The position numbers and the translations under genes were made by a program. A stretch of 64,000 nt of DNA from Rhizobium sp. NXC24 (GTDB lineage Bacteria > Pseudomonadota > Alphaproteobacteria > Rhizobiales > Rhizobiaceae): the NCBI RefSeq assembly GCF_002944315.1, contig NZ_CP024311.1:782501-846500 (forward strand), given 5' to 3'. Under the pieces are notes generated by a model. That model was given only the letters and a program-made list of their open reading frames with translations, ran no database searches and was not told where the DNA came from. Below are positions 9,467 to 17,699 of the stretch, piece by piece (position 1 is the first letter of the stretch; each line of letters begins with the position of its first letter).

Positions 9467-10906
9467 ATGGCAGAGGCCATTTCATTTCTGGCGCCGCGCG
9501 CCGATGTCCTTGCCCGTCGCCGCGAGATCGTCGCAGACCTCGCTGATCTCCTGCCCCCGGAATGTCTGGTCCATGAGCCGCGCGAGCTCATGCCCTTCGA
9601 AACGGACGCTTTCATTTCCTATCGCCGCATGCCGCTCGCCGTCGCTCTGCCGCGCTCGACGACCGAGGTCGCGGCCGTGATGAAATATTGTCATCGCTAT
9701 GGTATTCCGGTGGTGCCGCGTGGCGCCGGCACGTCGCTCTCCGGCGGGGCTATTCCGCAGGAAGATGCCGTCGTGCTCGGCCTTTCCAAGATGAACCGCA
9801 TTCTTAACGTGGATCTCGCCAACCGCACGGCGACGGTGCAGGCCGGCGTTACCAATTTGCATATTTCCGAAAGCGTCTCGGCGGATGGTTTCTTCTATGC
9901 ACCTGATCCGAGCTCGCAGCTCGCTTGCACCATCGGCGGTAATATCGGAATGAATTCCGGTGGGGCCCACTGCCTGAAATACGGCGTCACCACCAACAAT
10001 CTATTGGGCGTCAAACTGGTATTGACCGACGGCACGGTGATCGATCTTGGCGGCAAGGCCCTAGATGCCGCGGGTTATGATCTGCTGGGACTGGTCTGCG
10101 GCTCGGAAGGTCAGCTCGGCATCGTCACCGAAGCGACGGTGCGGTTGATTGCCAAGCCGGAAGGCGCGCGGCCGGTTCTGTTCGGTTTCGACACCTCGGA
10201 GCAGGCGGGCGCCTGCGTTGCCGACGTCATTGCTGCCGGCATCATTCCTGTCGCCATCGAGTTCATGGATAAGCCGGCGATCGAGATCTGCGAGGCTTTT
10301 GCCCATGCCGGCTATCCGCTGGATGTCGGCGCGCTGCTGATCGTCGAGGTCGAGGGTTCGGAAGCGGAGATGGACGATATGCTGAAAAGCATCGTCGAGA
10401 TCGCCCGCGCGCATGAGGTGAAGACGGTACGCGAGTGCCAGTCGGCGACCGAGGCTGCGCTGATCTGGAAGGGGCGCAAATCCGCCTTCGGCGCCACCGG
10501 CCGCATTGCCGACTATATCTGCATGGATGGCACGGTGCCGCTCAGCCAGCTCTCTTATGTCCTGAAGAAGACGTCTGAAATCATCGATCACTATGGCCTG
10601 CGGGTCGCCAACGTCTTCCATGCCGGCGATGGCAACATGCATCCGCTGATCCTCTTCAACGCCAATGATCCCGAGGACGCCGCCAGGGCGGAAGCAGCCG
10701 GCAACGATATTCTCCGGCTCTGCGTCGATGCCGGCGGCTGCCTGACAGGCGAGCATGGCGTCGGTATCGAGAAGCGTGACCTGATGCGACACCAATATGC
10801 GGAGGCCGATCTCGCCCAGATGATGTCCGTGCGCGCGGCGTTCGATCCCGGCTGGATCCTCAATCCCTCTAAAGTCTTCCCGCTGGATGGGCGCAACGCC
10901 GTATGA
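9467..10906 (+). CDS. glcD: Glycolate oxidase, FAD-linked subunit GlcD
   Basis: The flavoprotein subunit of glycolate oxidase, which oxidises glycolate to glyoxylate at the membrane and passes electrons to the chain. The 479 residues contain the FAD-binding type 4 (PCMH) domain: VVPRGAGTSLSGGAI around residues 85-99 and SQLACTIGGNIGMNSGG. The FAD-oxidase C-terminal domain follows, with VFHAGDGNMHPL and GEHGVGIEKR. The ATG at 9467 has AAGAGGAG 6 bases before it. Its stop overlaps the glcE start (ATGA). Confidence 0.93.
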   Translation: MAEAISFLAPRADVLARRREIVADLADLLPPECLVHEPRELMPFETDAFISYRRMPLAVALPRSTTEVAAVMKYCHRYGIPVVPRGAGTSLSGGAIPQEDAVVLGLSKMNRILNVDLANRTATVQAGVTNLHISESVSADGFFYAPDPSSQLACTIGGNIGMNSGGAHCLKYGVTTNNLLGVKLVLTDGTVIDLGGKALDAAGYDLLGLVCGSEGQLGIVTEATVRLIAKPEGARPVLFGFDTSEQAGACVADVIAAGIIPVAIEFMDKPAIEICEAFAHAGYPLDVGALLIVEVEGSEAEMDDMLKSIVEIARAHEVKTVRECQSATEAALIWKGRKSAFGATGRIADYICMDGTVPLSQLSYVLKKTSEIIDHYGLRVANVFHAGDGNMHPLILFNANDPEDAARAEAAGNDILRLCVDAGGCLTGEHGVGIEKRDLMRHQYAEADLAQMMSVRAAFDPGWILNPSKVFPLDGRNAV

Positions 10907-12102
10907 GAGAATTTCTGCCGAAGACGGAAGGCGAGGCTGCAGCCATCATCCGCGATCAAGCCGCACGTGGCGCAGCATTGGCCATTGTCGGCGGCAACAC
11001 CCGTGCCGGTTTCGGCAACGCCTTCGCCGCAGAGGCTACGCTACGTTCGTCTGAGCTTACCGGTATCGTTGCCTATAATCCGGGTGAGATGGTGATGACC
11101 GCACGAGCGGGGACGCCGGTTGCCGAAATCGAGGCGGCGCTGGTGCAAAACGGCCAGATGATGGCCTTCGAACCGATGGACCACCGGCCATTGATGGCGA
11201 CCGATGGCGAGCCGACGATCGGCGGCGTCTTCGCCGCAAATGTCTCAGGTCCGCGGCGTTTCGTAAGCGGAGCCGCACGCGATAGCCTGCTCGGCGTCCG
11301 CTTCGTCAATGGCAAAGGCGAGATCGTCAAGGCCGGCGGGCGGGTGATGAAAAACGTCACCGGCCTCGATCTCGTCAAGCTCATGGCCGGCTCGCACGGC
11401 ACGCTTGGCCTGCTGACGGAAGTCACCTTCCGCGTGCCGCCGCGCCCGAAGACGGAAGAGACGATCATCGTTTCCGGCCTCAACGATGCCGAGGCGGCAA
11501 ATGTAATGGCGGCGGCCATGGCGCTGCCGGTCGACGTATCCGGTGCGGCGCATCTGCCGCTGACCGTCTCCTGGACGTTTCTGGACAACCAATTGCCGGA
11601 AGGGGCGGCGACGGTATTGCGCGTGGAAGGTTTGGCTGGCTCCGTCTCGGTGAGGGCAGAGAAACTGGCCTCTGCCATGCGTCGGCTTGGCCCCGTGACG
11701 CGGCTTGCCGAAGCGGAGAGCCACCGTCTGTGGCGAGAGATCCGCAATGTGAAGCCCTACGCCGACGACACGATGCGCCCTGTCTGGCGCGTTTCGGTCG
11801 CTCCAAGCATCGGCCATCAGCTCGTCGCGGCGCTGCGCCTCGAAGCGGGCGTCGACGCCTATTACGATTGGCAAGGCGGCTTGGTCTGGATGCGCATGGA
11901 GGCAGAGCCGGAGGGTGAATTGGTGCGTCGCTATATCCACGCGCTCGGCGGCGGCCATGCCACGCTGCTGCGCGCAACACCGGCCGCTCGGGCGACAACG
12001 CCGTCTTTTCAGCCGCAGCCCGAGGCCGTGGCCTTGCTGTCGGCGCGTGTGAAGGAGAAGTTCGATCCTGCGGGGATTTTCAATCCGGGGAAGATGGGAT
12101 GA
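10903..12102 (+). CDS. glcE: Glycolate oxidase, FAD-binding subunit GlcE
   Basis: The second flavin-binding subunit of glycolate oxidase. At 399 residues it is a shortened relative of GlcD: the FAD-binding domain keeps AIVGGNTRAGFG and PTIGGVFAANVSGPRR, and the C-terminal oxidase domain is reduced. The ATG at 10903 overlaps the glcD stop by 4 bases, so translation is probably coupled. A RIME-like repeat separates it from glcF. Confidence 0.92.
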   Translation: MREFLPKTEGEAAAIIRDQAARGAALAIVGGNTRAGFGNAFAAEATLRSSELTGIVAYNPGEMVMTARAGTPVAEIEAALVQNGQMMAFEPMDHRPLMATDGEPTIGGVFAANVSGPRRFVSGAARDSLLGVRFVNGKGEIVKAGGRVMKNVTGLDLVKLMAGSHGTLGLLTEVTFRVPPRPKTEETIIVSGLNDAEAANVMAAAMALPVDVSGAAHLPLTVSWTFLDNQLPEGAATVLRVEGLAGSVSVRAEKLASAMRRLGPVTRLAEAESHRLWREIRNVKPYADDTMRPVWRVSVAPSIGHQLVAALRLEAGVDAYYDWQGGLVWMRMEAEPEGELVRRYIHALGGGHATLLRATPAARATTPSFQPQPEAVALLSARVKEKFDPAGIFNPGKMG

Positions 12103-12132
12103 TGTGGATGGAATCTTTTGCTCGGCACCGCC

Positions 12133-12259
12133 TCACTTTGACCCTCTCTCCGCGGGGGAGAGGGGATGACCTTGTTTGCAGCGATTCCTCGATTCTCTCG
12201 CCGGCAAAAACGAGGGAGGAAGGCACGTTTCCCCTTCTCCCCGCTGGGGCGAAGGTAGG
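12133..12259. repeat. RIME-like double-hairpin repeat between glcE and glcF
   Basis: Two GC-rich palindromes flank a less ordered core of about 60 bp: CCCTCTC...GAGAGGG near 12140-12163 and CCCCTTCTCCCCGC...GGGGCGAAGG near 12230-12255. The layout matches the repeat between hisS and hisZ and the published Rhizobium intergenic mosaic elements (RIME). The right arm runs into the glcF ribosome-binding site. Confidence 0.7.
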
Positions 12260-12268
12260 GACAGCCTG

Positions 12269-13588
12269 ATGCAAACCAACTTCACCCCCGCCCAGCTTGC
12301 CGATCCACATGTCGCCGAATCCGAGGCGATCCTGCGCAAATGCGTCCATTGCGGCTTCTGCACCGCCACCTGTCCGACCTATGTGACGCTCGGCAATGAA
12401 CTCGACAGCCCGCGCGGCCGGATCTACCTCATCAAGGACATGCTGGAAAACGGCAGGCCTGCCGACGCCGAGGTCGTAACGCATATCGACCGCTGTCTCT
12501 CCTGCCTTGCCTGCGTGACCACCTGTCCCTCCGGCGTCGACTATATGCATCTGGTCGATCACGCCCGCATCCATATCGAAAAGACCTACAAGCGACCGGT
12601 GATGAACCGGTTGACACGCAGCGTGCTGGCCGCGGTCCTGCCGTATCCCGGCCGGTTCCGCCTGGCGCTCAAGCTTGCTCGTATGGGCCAACCCTTCAAG
12701 GGATTGATGAAGCGCATTCCGGGGTTGAACCCCTTTGTTGCCATGCTTGATCTTGCACCACGCTCCATCCCGGCGCCGTCACCTCTTGCCAAGCCCGGAC
12801 GGCACCAGCCGCAGGCGGAGCGGCGTGGGCGGGTGGCGATCCTGACCGGTTGCGCCCAGCCGGTGCTCGATCCCGCCATCAATGAGGCGACCATACGGCT
12901 TCTCGCCCGTCTCGGTGTCGAAGTGGTGGTGCCGGAGGGCGAGGTCTGCTGCGGTTCGCTGGTGCATCACATGGGCCGGGAAGAACAGGCGCTGGCCGGT
13001 GCCCGCGCCAATATCGATGTCTGGATGCGCGAGATCGAAGCCGGTGGGCTCGATGCGATTATTATCACGGCGTCAGGTTGCGGCACGACGATCAAGGACT
13101 ATGGCCATATGCTGCGACTCGATCCGGCCTATGCGGACAAGGCCGCACGAATCTCCGCACTCGCCAAGGACATCACCGAATATCTCGCAAGCCTCGATCT
13201 GCCCTCGCATATGCCGCGCGGCATCACCGTCGCCTATCATTCCGCCTGCTCGATGCAGCACGGCCAGAGGATCACCATGGCGCCGAAACTGCTGCTGAAG
13301 GCAGCGGGGTTTACCGTGCGCGATCCGGCGGAAGGGCATCTCTGCTGCGGCTCGGCCGGCACCTACAACATCATGCAACCGGAAATCTCCGGCGAGCTGA
13401 AGGCGCGCAAGGTCAGGAACCTCGAGGCGACAAAGGCTGATATCATCGCCACCGGCAATATCGGCTGCATCACGCAGATCGCGACGGGAACGGACATGCC
13501 GATCCTGCACACGGTCGAATTGCTGGATTGGGCCTATGGCGGCGAGATGCCGGCAAAGCTGAAAGGGTTCAAGCTGGCGGCCGCTTAG
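12269..13588 (+). CDS. glcF: Glycolate oxidase, iron-sulfur subunit GlcF
   Basis: The electron-transfer subunit of glycolate oxidase. Two ferredoxin-type clusters are set by Cys25, 28, 31 and 35 and by Cys76, 79, 82 and 86. Two CCG domains follow (CCGSLVHHMG and the later CCGSAGTYN), typical of this oxidoreductase family. The 439-residue length is usual. The ATG at 12269 (MQTNFTPAQL) has AGGTAGGGA before it, and those bases belong to the end of the upstream repeat. It is the last gene of the glc operon; no clear terminator is visible. Confidence 0.93.
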   Translation: MQTNFTPAQLADPHVAESEAILRKCVHCGFCTATCPTYVTLGNELDSPRGRIYLIKDMLENGRPADAEVVTHIDRCLSCLACVTTCPSGVDYMHLVDHARIHIEKTYKRPVMNRLTRSVLAAVLPYPGRFRLALKLARMGQPFKGLMKRIPGLNPFVAMLDLAPRSIPAPSPLAKPGRHQPQAERRGRVAILTGCAQPVLDPAINEATIRLLARLGVEVVVPEGEVCCGSLVHHMGREEQALAGARANIDVWMREIEAGGLDAIIITASGCGTTIKDYGHMLRLDPAYADKAARISALAKDITEYLASLDLPSHMPRGITVAYHSACSMQHGQRITMAPKLLLKAAGFTVRDPAEGHLCCGSAGTYNIMQPEISGELKARKVRNLEATKADIIATGNIGCITQIATGTDMPILHTVELLDWAYGGEMPAKLKGFKLAAA

Positions 13589-13647
13589 GACAACAACAGG
13601 AAAAGTGGGAAGCGGCCTGCCGACCGATCGGTGAAAAGCCGAAGCGC

Positions 13648-13995
13648 TTAGTGCAGCCGCCTCGACGGCGATGGCCGATGTGCCCGCCATTCCATCTCGA
13701 ATTTGTCGGCGCCGATAAGCGTCAGGCTTATCCGGTCCTGCCCTTCCTCAATAAAGACACCGTCGACCAATCCGGCAACGCCGTCATAGAATGAACCTTC
13801 AACGAGACTGCTGAGACCCGCCCTGTCGCACATCCGGCCGGAGAGATCGGCAATGGAGAGACATTCCCTGCTGCCGTCGGCAAACACGTCGATAAGCCGA
13901 GGAACGTCTCCCTCGGTGTCGACTTCGTAATAGACAATGACCGGCTCCGCGCTTTCCGGATGGATCCAGTCACATCGGTAATAGGAAAAGCTCAT
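13648..13995 (-). CDS. Small uncharacterised protein, DUF6881-like
   Basis: A 115-residue soluble protein with no signal peptide. It opens with YYRCDWIHPESAEPVIVYYEVD and ends in FEMEWR. This start and end remind me of the DUF6881 family of unknown function; I could not verify it. The ATG at 13995 is the only reasonable start. It is convergent with glcF and lies just past the terminator of the OMP gene. No partner or role is apparent. Confidence 0.6.
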   Translation of the reverse strand: MSFSYYRCDWIHPESAEPVIVYYEVDTEGDVPRLIDVFADGSRECLSIADLSGRMCDRAGLSSLVEGSFYDGVAGLVDGVFIEEGQDRISLTLIGADKFEMEWRAHRPSPSRRLH

Positions 13996-14013
13996 GCCCC
14001 TATTGTCTACTAC

Positions 14014-14047
14014 AAAAACCCCTAAATCGGAACAGATTTAGGGGTTT
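14014..14047 (-). terminator. Intrinsic terminator of the OMP gene
   Basis: A perfect 13-bp stem (14016-14028 with 14035-14047) around a GGAACA loop, followed on the minus strand by five T (14018-14014). It lies 24 bp beyond the stop of the outer-membrane protein gene. Confidence 0.9.
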
Positions 14048-14071
14048 CGGCAACTATAGTGGCCACGTTAT

Positions 14072-14740
14072 TTAGAAGTTGAATGACACACCGAAATCGA
14101 TGGCATGGGTGAAGACATCGGTCTTCAGGTTGGCGCCGCTGTCGATCGGGACGTTCACGAAGTTGTAGTTGCCCTTGTATTCGACGAAGGTCGCCCAATG
14201 CTGGCTGAGCTGGTAGCTGATGCCAGCCTGCGCCTGCAGCGATGCGCCGCCGAACTCGTAATCGAAGGTGCGGCCGGAGGCGCGGGTCACTTCGACATGC
14301 GGCACGTTGATGCCGGCGCCGAGGCCGACATAGGGCGTCCACTTGCGGCTCGGATCCTGGAAGCGATAGAGCGCATTCAGCGTCAGCATATTGAGGCCGT
14401 CGGTGAACTCGAAATGCGACCAGCCGGGCGTATTGCCAAGATCGCCATAGACCTTGGCATGGGTGTAGTCGAGCGAGACACCCCAGTTCGACTGATTGAA
14501 TTCGTCCAGCCACCAGATGCCGCGGACACCGAAATAGGGCGGCATCTTGAAGGATTTGCCGGACCAGTTGGGATCGAAATCAGCCCCGTCAGACGTCTTG
14601 ACGTTGTTGCCGGTTGCGCCCTGGAAGCCGCCGTAAGCCGAAAACTGCATCTCTGCCGAAGCCGAGCCGGCGGCAAAGACGAAAGCTGAAATCGCAAGCG
14701 CGGCCACAGCCGGCTGCCTGATGCGAAATGCGCGATGCAT
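14072..14740 (-). CDS. Outer-membrane beta-barrel protein, possibly lipid A oxidase (LpxQ-like)
   Basis: A 222-residue protein with an N-terminal signal peptide cut near residue 29 (AAGSASAE) and a C-terminal strand ending in Phe (FGVSFNF), the usual signal for outer-membrane assembly. Alternating aromatic and polar strands fit an eight-stranded barrel. The pattern with YFGVRGIWWLDEF, GWSHFEFTDGLN and PYVGLGAGINVPHVEV resembles rhizobial proteins annotated as lipid A oxidase (LpxQ), which converts the proximal glucosamine of lipid A to aminogluconate. I recall that similarity but did not confirm it; a generic OmpW/Omp25-like porin is the alternative. It is monocistronic with a strong terminator. 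Confidence 0.6.
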   Translation of the reverse strand: MHRAFRIRQPAVAALAISAFVFAAGSASAEMQFSAYGGFQGATGNNVKTSDGADFDPNWSGKSFKMPPYFGVRGIWWLDEFNQSNWGVSLDYTHAKVYGDLGNTPGWSHFEFTDGLNMLTLNALYRFQDPSRKWTPYVGLGAGINVPHVEVTRASGRTFDYEFGGASLQAQAGISYQLSQHWATFVEYKGNYNFVNVPIDSGANLKTDVFTHAIDFGVSFNF

Positions 14741-15065
14741 GTAAAATCCCCAACTGGCAAAGTGTCGCTATCTAAACGTGCTTATGTGACAGTTCTATTG
14801 CAACGTCGCCTGATCGGAGTGGCTTAGGCGGGAAAGCTGACACCAAACTGAACCAAAAGGGCAGTTTGCCGGGCGCCGGACGCGATAAGTTTGGGGATGT
14901 TACACCTGCGCCACAGTGCGTGTTGTCGGACGAGTACGTTTCGGTCAAAAGGGAGCGACATACGTCACCATCTCCCCCCGAGGTGGGGGAGATGTCACGA
15001 TAGTGATAGAGGGGGATCAGACGTCCCGCCATGCCGAAACGTCGTGATTGGGAAGTGCGCGCTGC
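14741..15065. repeat. Intergenic region with a palindromic rhizobial repeat
   Basis: About 325 bp without a gene. At 14969-14994 CATCTCCCCC and GGGGGAGATG form perfect 10-bp arms around 6 bases, followed at once by TCAC-GATA-GTGA (about 14995-15006) and a GAGGGGGA run. This compound palindrome looks like a widespread rhizobial intergenic repeat. The OMP promoter should lie near 14745-14830. Confidence 0.55.
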
Positions 15066-15767
15066 TCAGCCGCCGAATATCGTCCGCAACAGGTCTATGC
15101 CGCGATCGTCGTAGCTGACCTCGCCCTGCTTGTTGCCGGGGCCGACGACGATGACCTTGGTGCCGACGGGAGCGCGGTCGTAGAGATCCACCACATCCTT
15201 GTTCATCATGCGGATGCAGCCGGACGACATGTTGAGCCCGATGCTCCAGGGCTGGTTGGTGCCGTGGATGCGGAAGGCGGTGTCGTTGCCGTTGCGATAG
15301 AGATACATGGCGCGGGCGCCGAGCGGGTTGCCTTCGCCGCCTTCCTGATAGGCGGGCAGCTTATGGCCCTTCTTGGCTTCGCGAACGATCATCTCCGGCG
15401 GCGGCGTCCAGCCTGGCCACTCAGCCTTGCGGCCGATTTTGACGACGCCGGACCAGCCGAAGCCGTCGCGGCCGACACCGATGCCATAGCGCCGCGCCCG
15501 GTCGTCGCCTTCAACGAGGTAGAGATATTTATTGTTGGTATCGATGATGATCGTGCCCGGTGCCTCATTGGTTACAAGCCGCACGATCCGCCGCTGAAAT
15601 TGCGGCTTGACCTGTCCCTGCGGCTGCATTGCCACGCGGATCACATCGGTTCGCGTTACCTGTGCGACATGCGGTGCAGAGGCGCTAAAAGCTGCCGCAT
15701 CCGATGCCGCCATAAGGCACGACATAACCATGCCCGCCGCCGCCACGACCGGTAGTATTGATTTCAT
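15066..15767 (-). CDS. L,D-transpeptidase (YkuD family), first copy
   Basis: A periplasmic enzyme that makes 3-3 cross-links in peptidoglycan or attaches proteins to it. The 233 residues have a signal peptide (about 25 residues, ending AASDAAA) and one YkuD domain. His168 in HGTNQPWSIG and Cys184 in SSGCIRMMN are the catalytic pair. The RRYGIGVGRDGFGWSG segment is typical of the rhizobial group, where L,D-transpeptidases are abundant and help polar growth. A second copy lies 200 bp upstream on the same strand. Confidence 0.92.
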   Translation of the reverse strand: MKSILPVVAAAGMVMSCLMAASDAAAFSASAPHVAQVTRTDVIRVAMQPQGQVKPQFQRRIVRLVTNEAPGTIIIDTNNKYLYLVEGDDRARRYGIGVGRDGFGWSGVVKIGRKAEWPGWTPPPEMIVREAKKGHKLPAYQEGGEGNPLGARAMYLYRNGNDTAFRIHGTNQPWSIGLNMSSGCIRMMNKDVVDLYDRAPVGTKVIVVGPGNKQGEVSYDDRGIDLLRTIFGG

Positions 15768-15969
15768 CCGTCATTCCCCTCTCGAGTTAGCCGGCAGGAA
15801 ACTAACGAAACTTGCGATAGGATCAAGATGAAATCGCGGATGACAAAGATCGCGCCGATGGAGCGGCTGCCCGTTCCAGCATCCGAAAGAGCGTTATTGT
15901 CGAGTTATATCAATGCTTACAACAGGGTTGCTGCGCCGATCGCGCCGTGCGCAGCAATCTTGGTAGCAA

Positions 15970-16767
15970 TCACATCACTATAACGCGTGTCCCGACTTTT
16001 ACACGATCGTAGAGGTCGATCACGTCTTCATTGCGTAGACGGATGCAGCCGGATGACACGGCATTGCCGATCGTCCAGGGCGCATTGGTGCCGTGGATGC
16101 GGTAGAGGGTCGAGCCGAGATACATGGCGCGGGCGCCGAGCGGATTGGCTTCGCCGCCTTCCATATGGGCCGGCAGATAGTGGCCCTTTGCGGCTTCGCG
16201 CGCCAACATTTCCGATGGCGGCGTCCAATCGGGCCATTCCTGCTTGCGGGTGATGGTATGGGCACCGGCCCATTCGAAGCCGGGTTTGCCAACGCCGACG
16301 CCGTAGCGCCGCGCCTTGCCGCCGTCCATCACCAGATAGAGGAAGCGATCGTTGGTGTCGATGACGATGGTGCCCGGCCTTTCCTTGGTCGGGTAGTCGA
16401 CGATCTGCGGCAGGAACTGCGGGTCGATTTGGCCGCGGACCGCCGGATATTGCGGCCGCACGACCGCGACTTGCTGCACGACGGGACGCGAAAACAGGCC
16501 GCGCGGCTGGATTACCCGCCGTACCTGCGGATTGACGGCCTGGTCTTCCGCCGGATTGTTCATGGGATTGACGGCCTGGCGCACCATGCGGCGAGAGGGA
16601 TAGACCGCCGGCTGCACATCGGCGCCGCCGAGCTGCATCACCCAGGGGGCGGTCAGATCGGGGCTGACGATGACAGGCGGGCGCGACTGGTAACGGTCGT
16701 CGGCGAAAGCGCCGGAGGCGAGCAGGCTCAAAGCGCCGGCGGCAAATAAAATGCATTGTTTCATCAT
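15970..16767 (-). CDS. L,D-transpeptidase (YkuD family), second copy
   Basis: A second periplasmic L,D-transpeptidase, 265 residues. The signal peptide spans about residues 1-22 (ending ASGAFA). A Pro/Gln/Arg-rich linker of about 100 residues follows, then the YkuD domain, with His225 in HGTNAPWTIG and Cys241 in SSGCIRLRN as the catalytic pair. It shares the RRYGVGVGKPGFEWAG and EWPDWTPPSEM blocks with its neighbour, which points to tandem duplication followed by divergence of the N-terminal linker. Two ATG codons (16767 and 16764) are possible. Roughly 200 bp separate the two copies, so they may have separate promoters. Confidence 0.92.
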   Translation of the reverse strand: MMKQCILFAAGALSLLASGAFADDRYQSRPPVIVSPDLTAPWVMQLGGADVQPAVYPSRRMVRQAVNPMNNPAEDQAVNPQVRRVIQPRGLFSRPVVQQVAVVRPQYPAVRGQIDPQFLPQIVDYPTKERPGTIVIDTNDRFLYLVMDGGKARRYGVGVGKPGFEWAGAHTITRKQEWPDWTPPSEMLAREAAKGHYLPAHMEGGEANPLGARAMYLGSTLYRIHGTNAPWTIGNAVSSGCIRLRNEDVIDLYDRVKVGTRVIVM

Positions 16768-17069
16768 CGGACAAACTCTCTACAAACGGGCCGAGGATGG
16801 GCGTAATTGCGCCCGGTCAGGAACATGGTGCCACTTGCGCGCCAGCGAATGGTAAACATCTATTCATCAAAATGCCGCGAAGCCGATAAACCTTTGTCAG
16901 GGTTACCGCTTGGTTTGGAAAGACGGTTTGCAAGTGGTAAACCGTGAATCGGGATGACTTGCCTTCGAATCGTTCTCTCGATCTTAAGTATTTGATTGGC
17001 ATGATCTTATCCGAGAGCTGCCCGCCAGTTTTCGGGATCGGGTTCTGAAATAGGGGACGAACTGCAACA
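16768..17069. other. Divergent intergenic region with an inverted repeat
   Basis: About 300 bp between the second L,D-transpeptidase and tag, holding both promoters. ACGGTTT (16923-16929) and AAACCGT (16939-16945) are perfect 7-bp inverted arms with a 9-bp spacer, and GGTAAAC-like words recur nearby. A regulator site is possible; no RNA gene is seen. Confidence 0.45.
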
Positions 17070-17699
17070 ATGGCCGGAACAGGCATCATCACCGGTGAGG
17101 ATGGCAAGGACCGTTGCTTCTGGCACGGCAATCTGCCGGAGTATCAGCGTTATCATGATCAGGAATGGGGCCGGCCCGTCATCGACGACATCAGGCTTTT
17201 CGAAAAGATCTGCCTGGAGGGGTTTCAATCCGGCCTGTCATGGCTGACGATCCTGCGCAAGCGCGAGAATTTCCGCGCCGCATTTGCCGGTTTCGATTTC
17301 GAGAAGGTGGCCGATTTCGGTGAGGCCGATATCGAACGCTGCCTCGGCGATGCCGGCATCATTCGCCATCGCGGCAAGATCGTCTCCACCATCAACAACG
17401 CCCGCCGTGCGATTGAGCTGCGCCAGGAATTCGGCTCGCTCGCCCGATATTTCTGGAGCCACGAGCCATCAGCCGAAGAGCGGCCGGCCTTCGTCGATTA
17501 TCCGACCCTCGTCGCCAATCCGACGACGCCGGTGTCGGTGCGCATCTCGAAGGATCTGAAGAAACGCGGCTGGACTTTCGTCGGCCCCACCACAGTCTAT
17601 GCCTTCATGCAGGCCATGGGCCTTGTCAACGATCACATCGAAGGCTGCTATTGCCGGAAAGAGGTGGAGGCGATGCGCAGTGCATTGGTACGGCCATGA
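17070..17699 (+). CDS. tag: DNA-3-methyladenine glycosylase I
   Basis: Removes 3-methyladenine from alkylated DNA, starting base-excision repair. The 209-residue protein has the Tag fold: RCFWHG with Cys16, YHDQEWG with His29, and His189/Cys193 in HIEGC, together the four ligands of the structural zinc. GFQSGLSWLTILRKRENFRAAF in the first third matches the family core. Length is normal. The stop overlaps the start of the next gene (ATGA), so the two are probably translated together. Confidence 0.95.
   Translation: MAGTGIITGEDGKDRCFWHGNLPEYQRYHDQEWGRPVIDDIRLFEKICLEGFQSGLSWLTILRKRENFRAAFAGFDFEKVADFGEADIERCLGDAGIIRHRGKIVSTINNARRAIELRQEFGSLARYFWSHEPSAEERPAFVDYPTLVANPTTPVSVRISKDLKKRGWTFVGPTTVYAFMQAMGLVNDHIEGCYCRKEVEAMRSALVRP

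Noticed and set aside
12133..12259. Glc repeat as a terminator or attenuator splitting the operon
   Set aside because: No T run follows either hairpin and the element matches a repeat found elsewhere in the window, so a mosaic element is the better reading.
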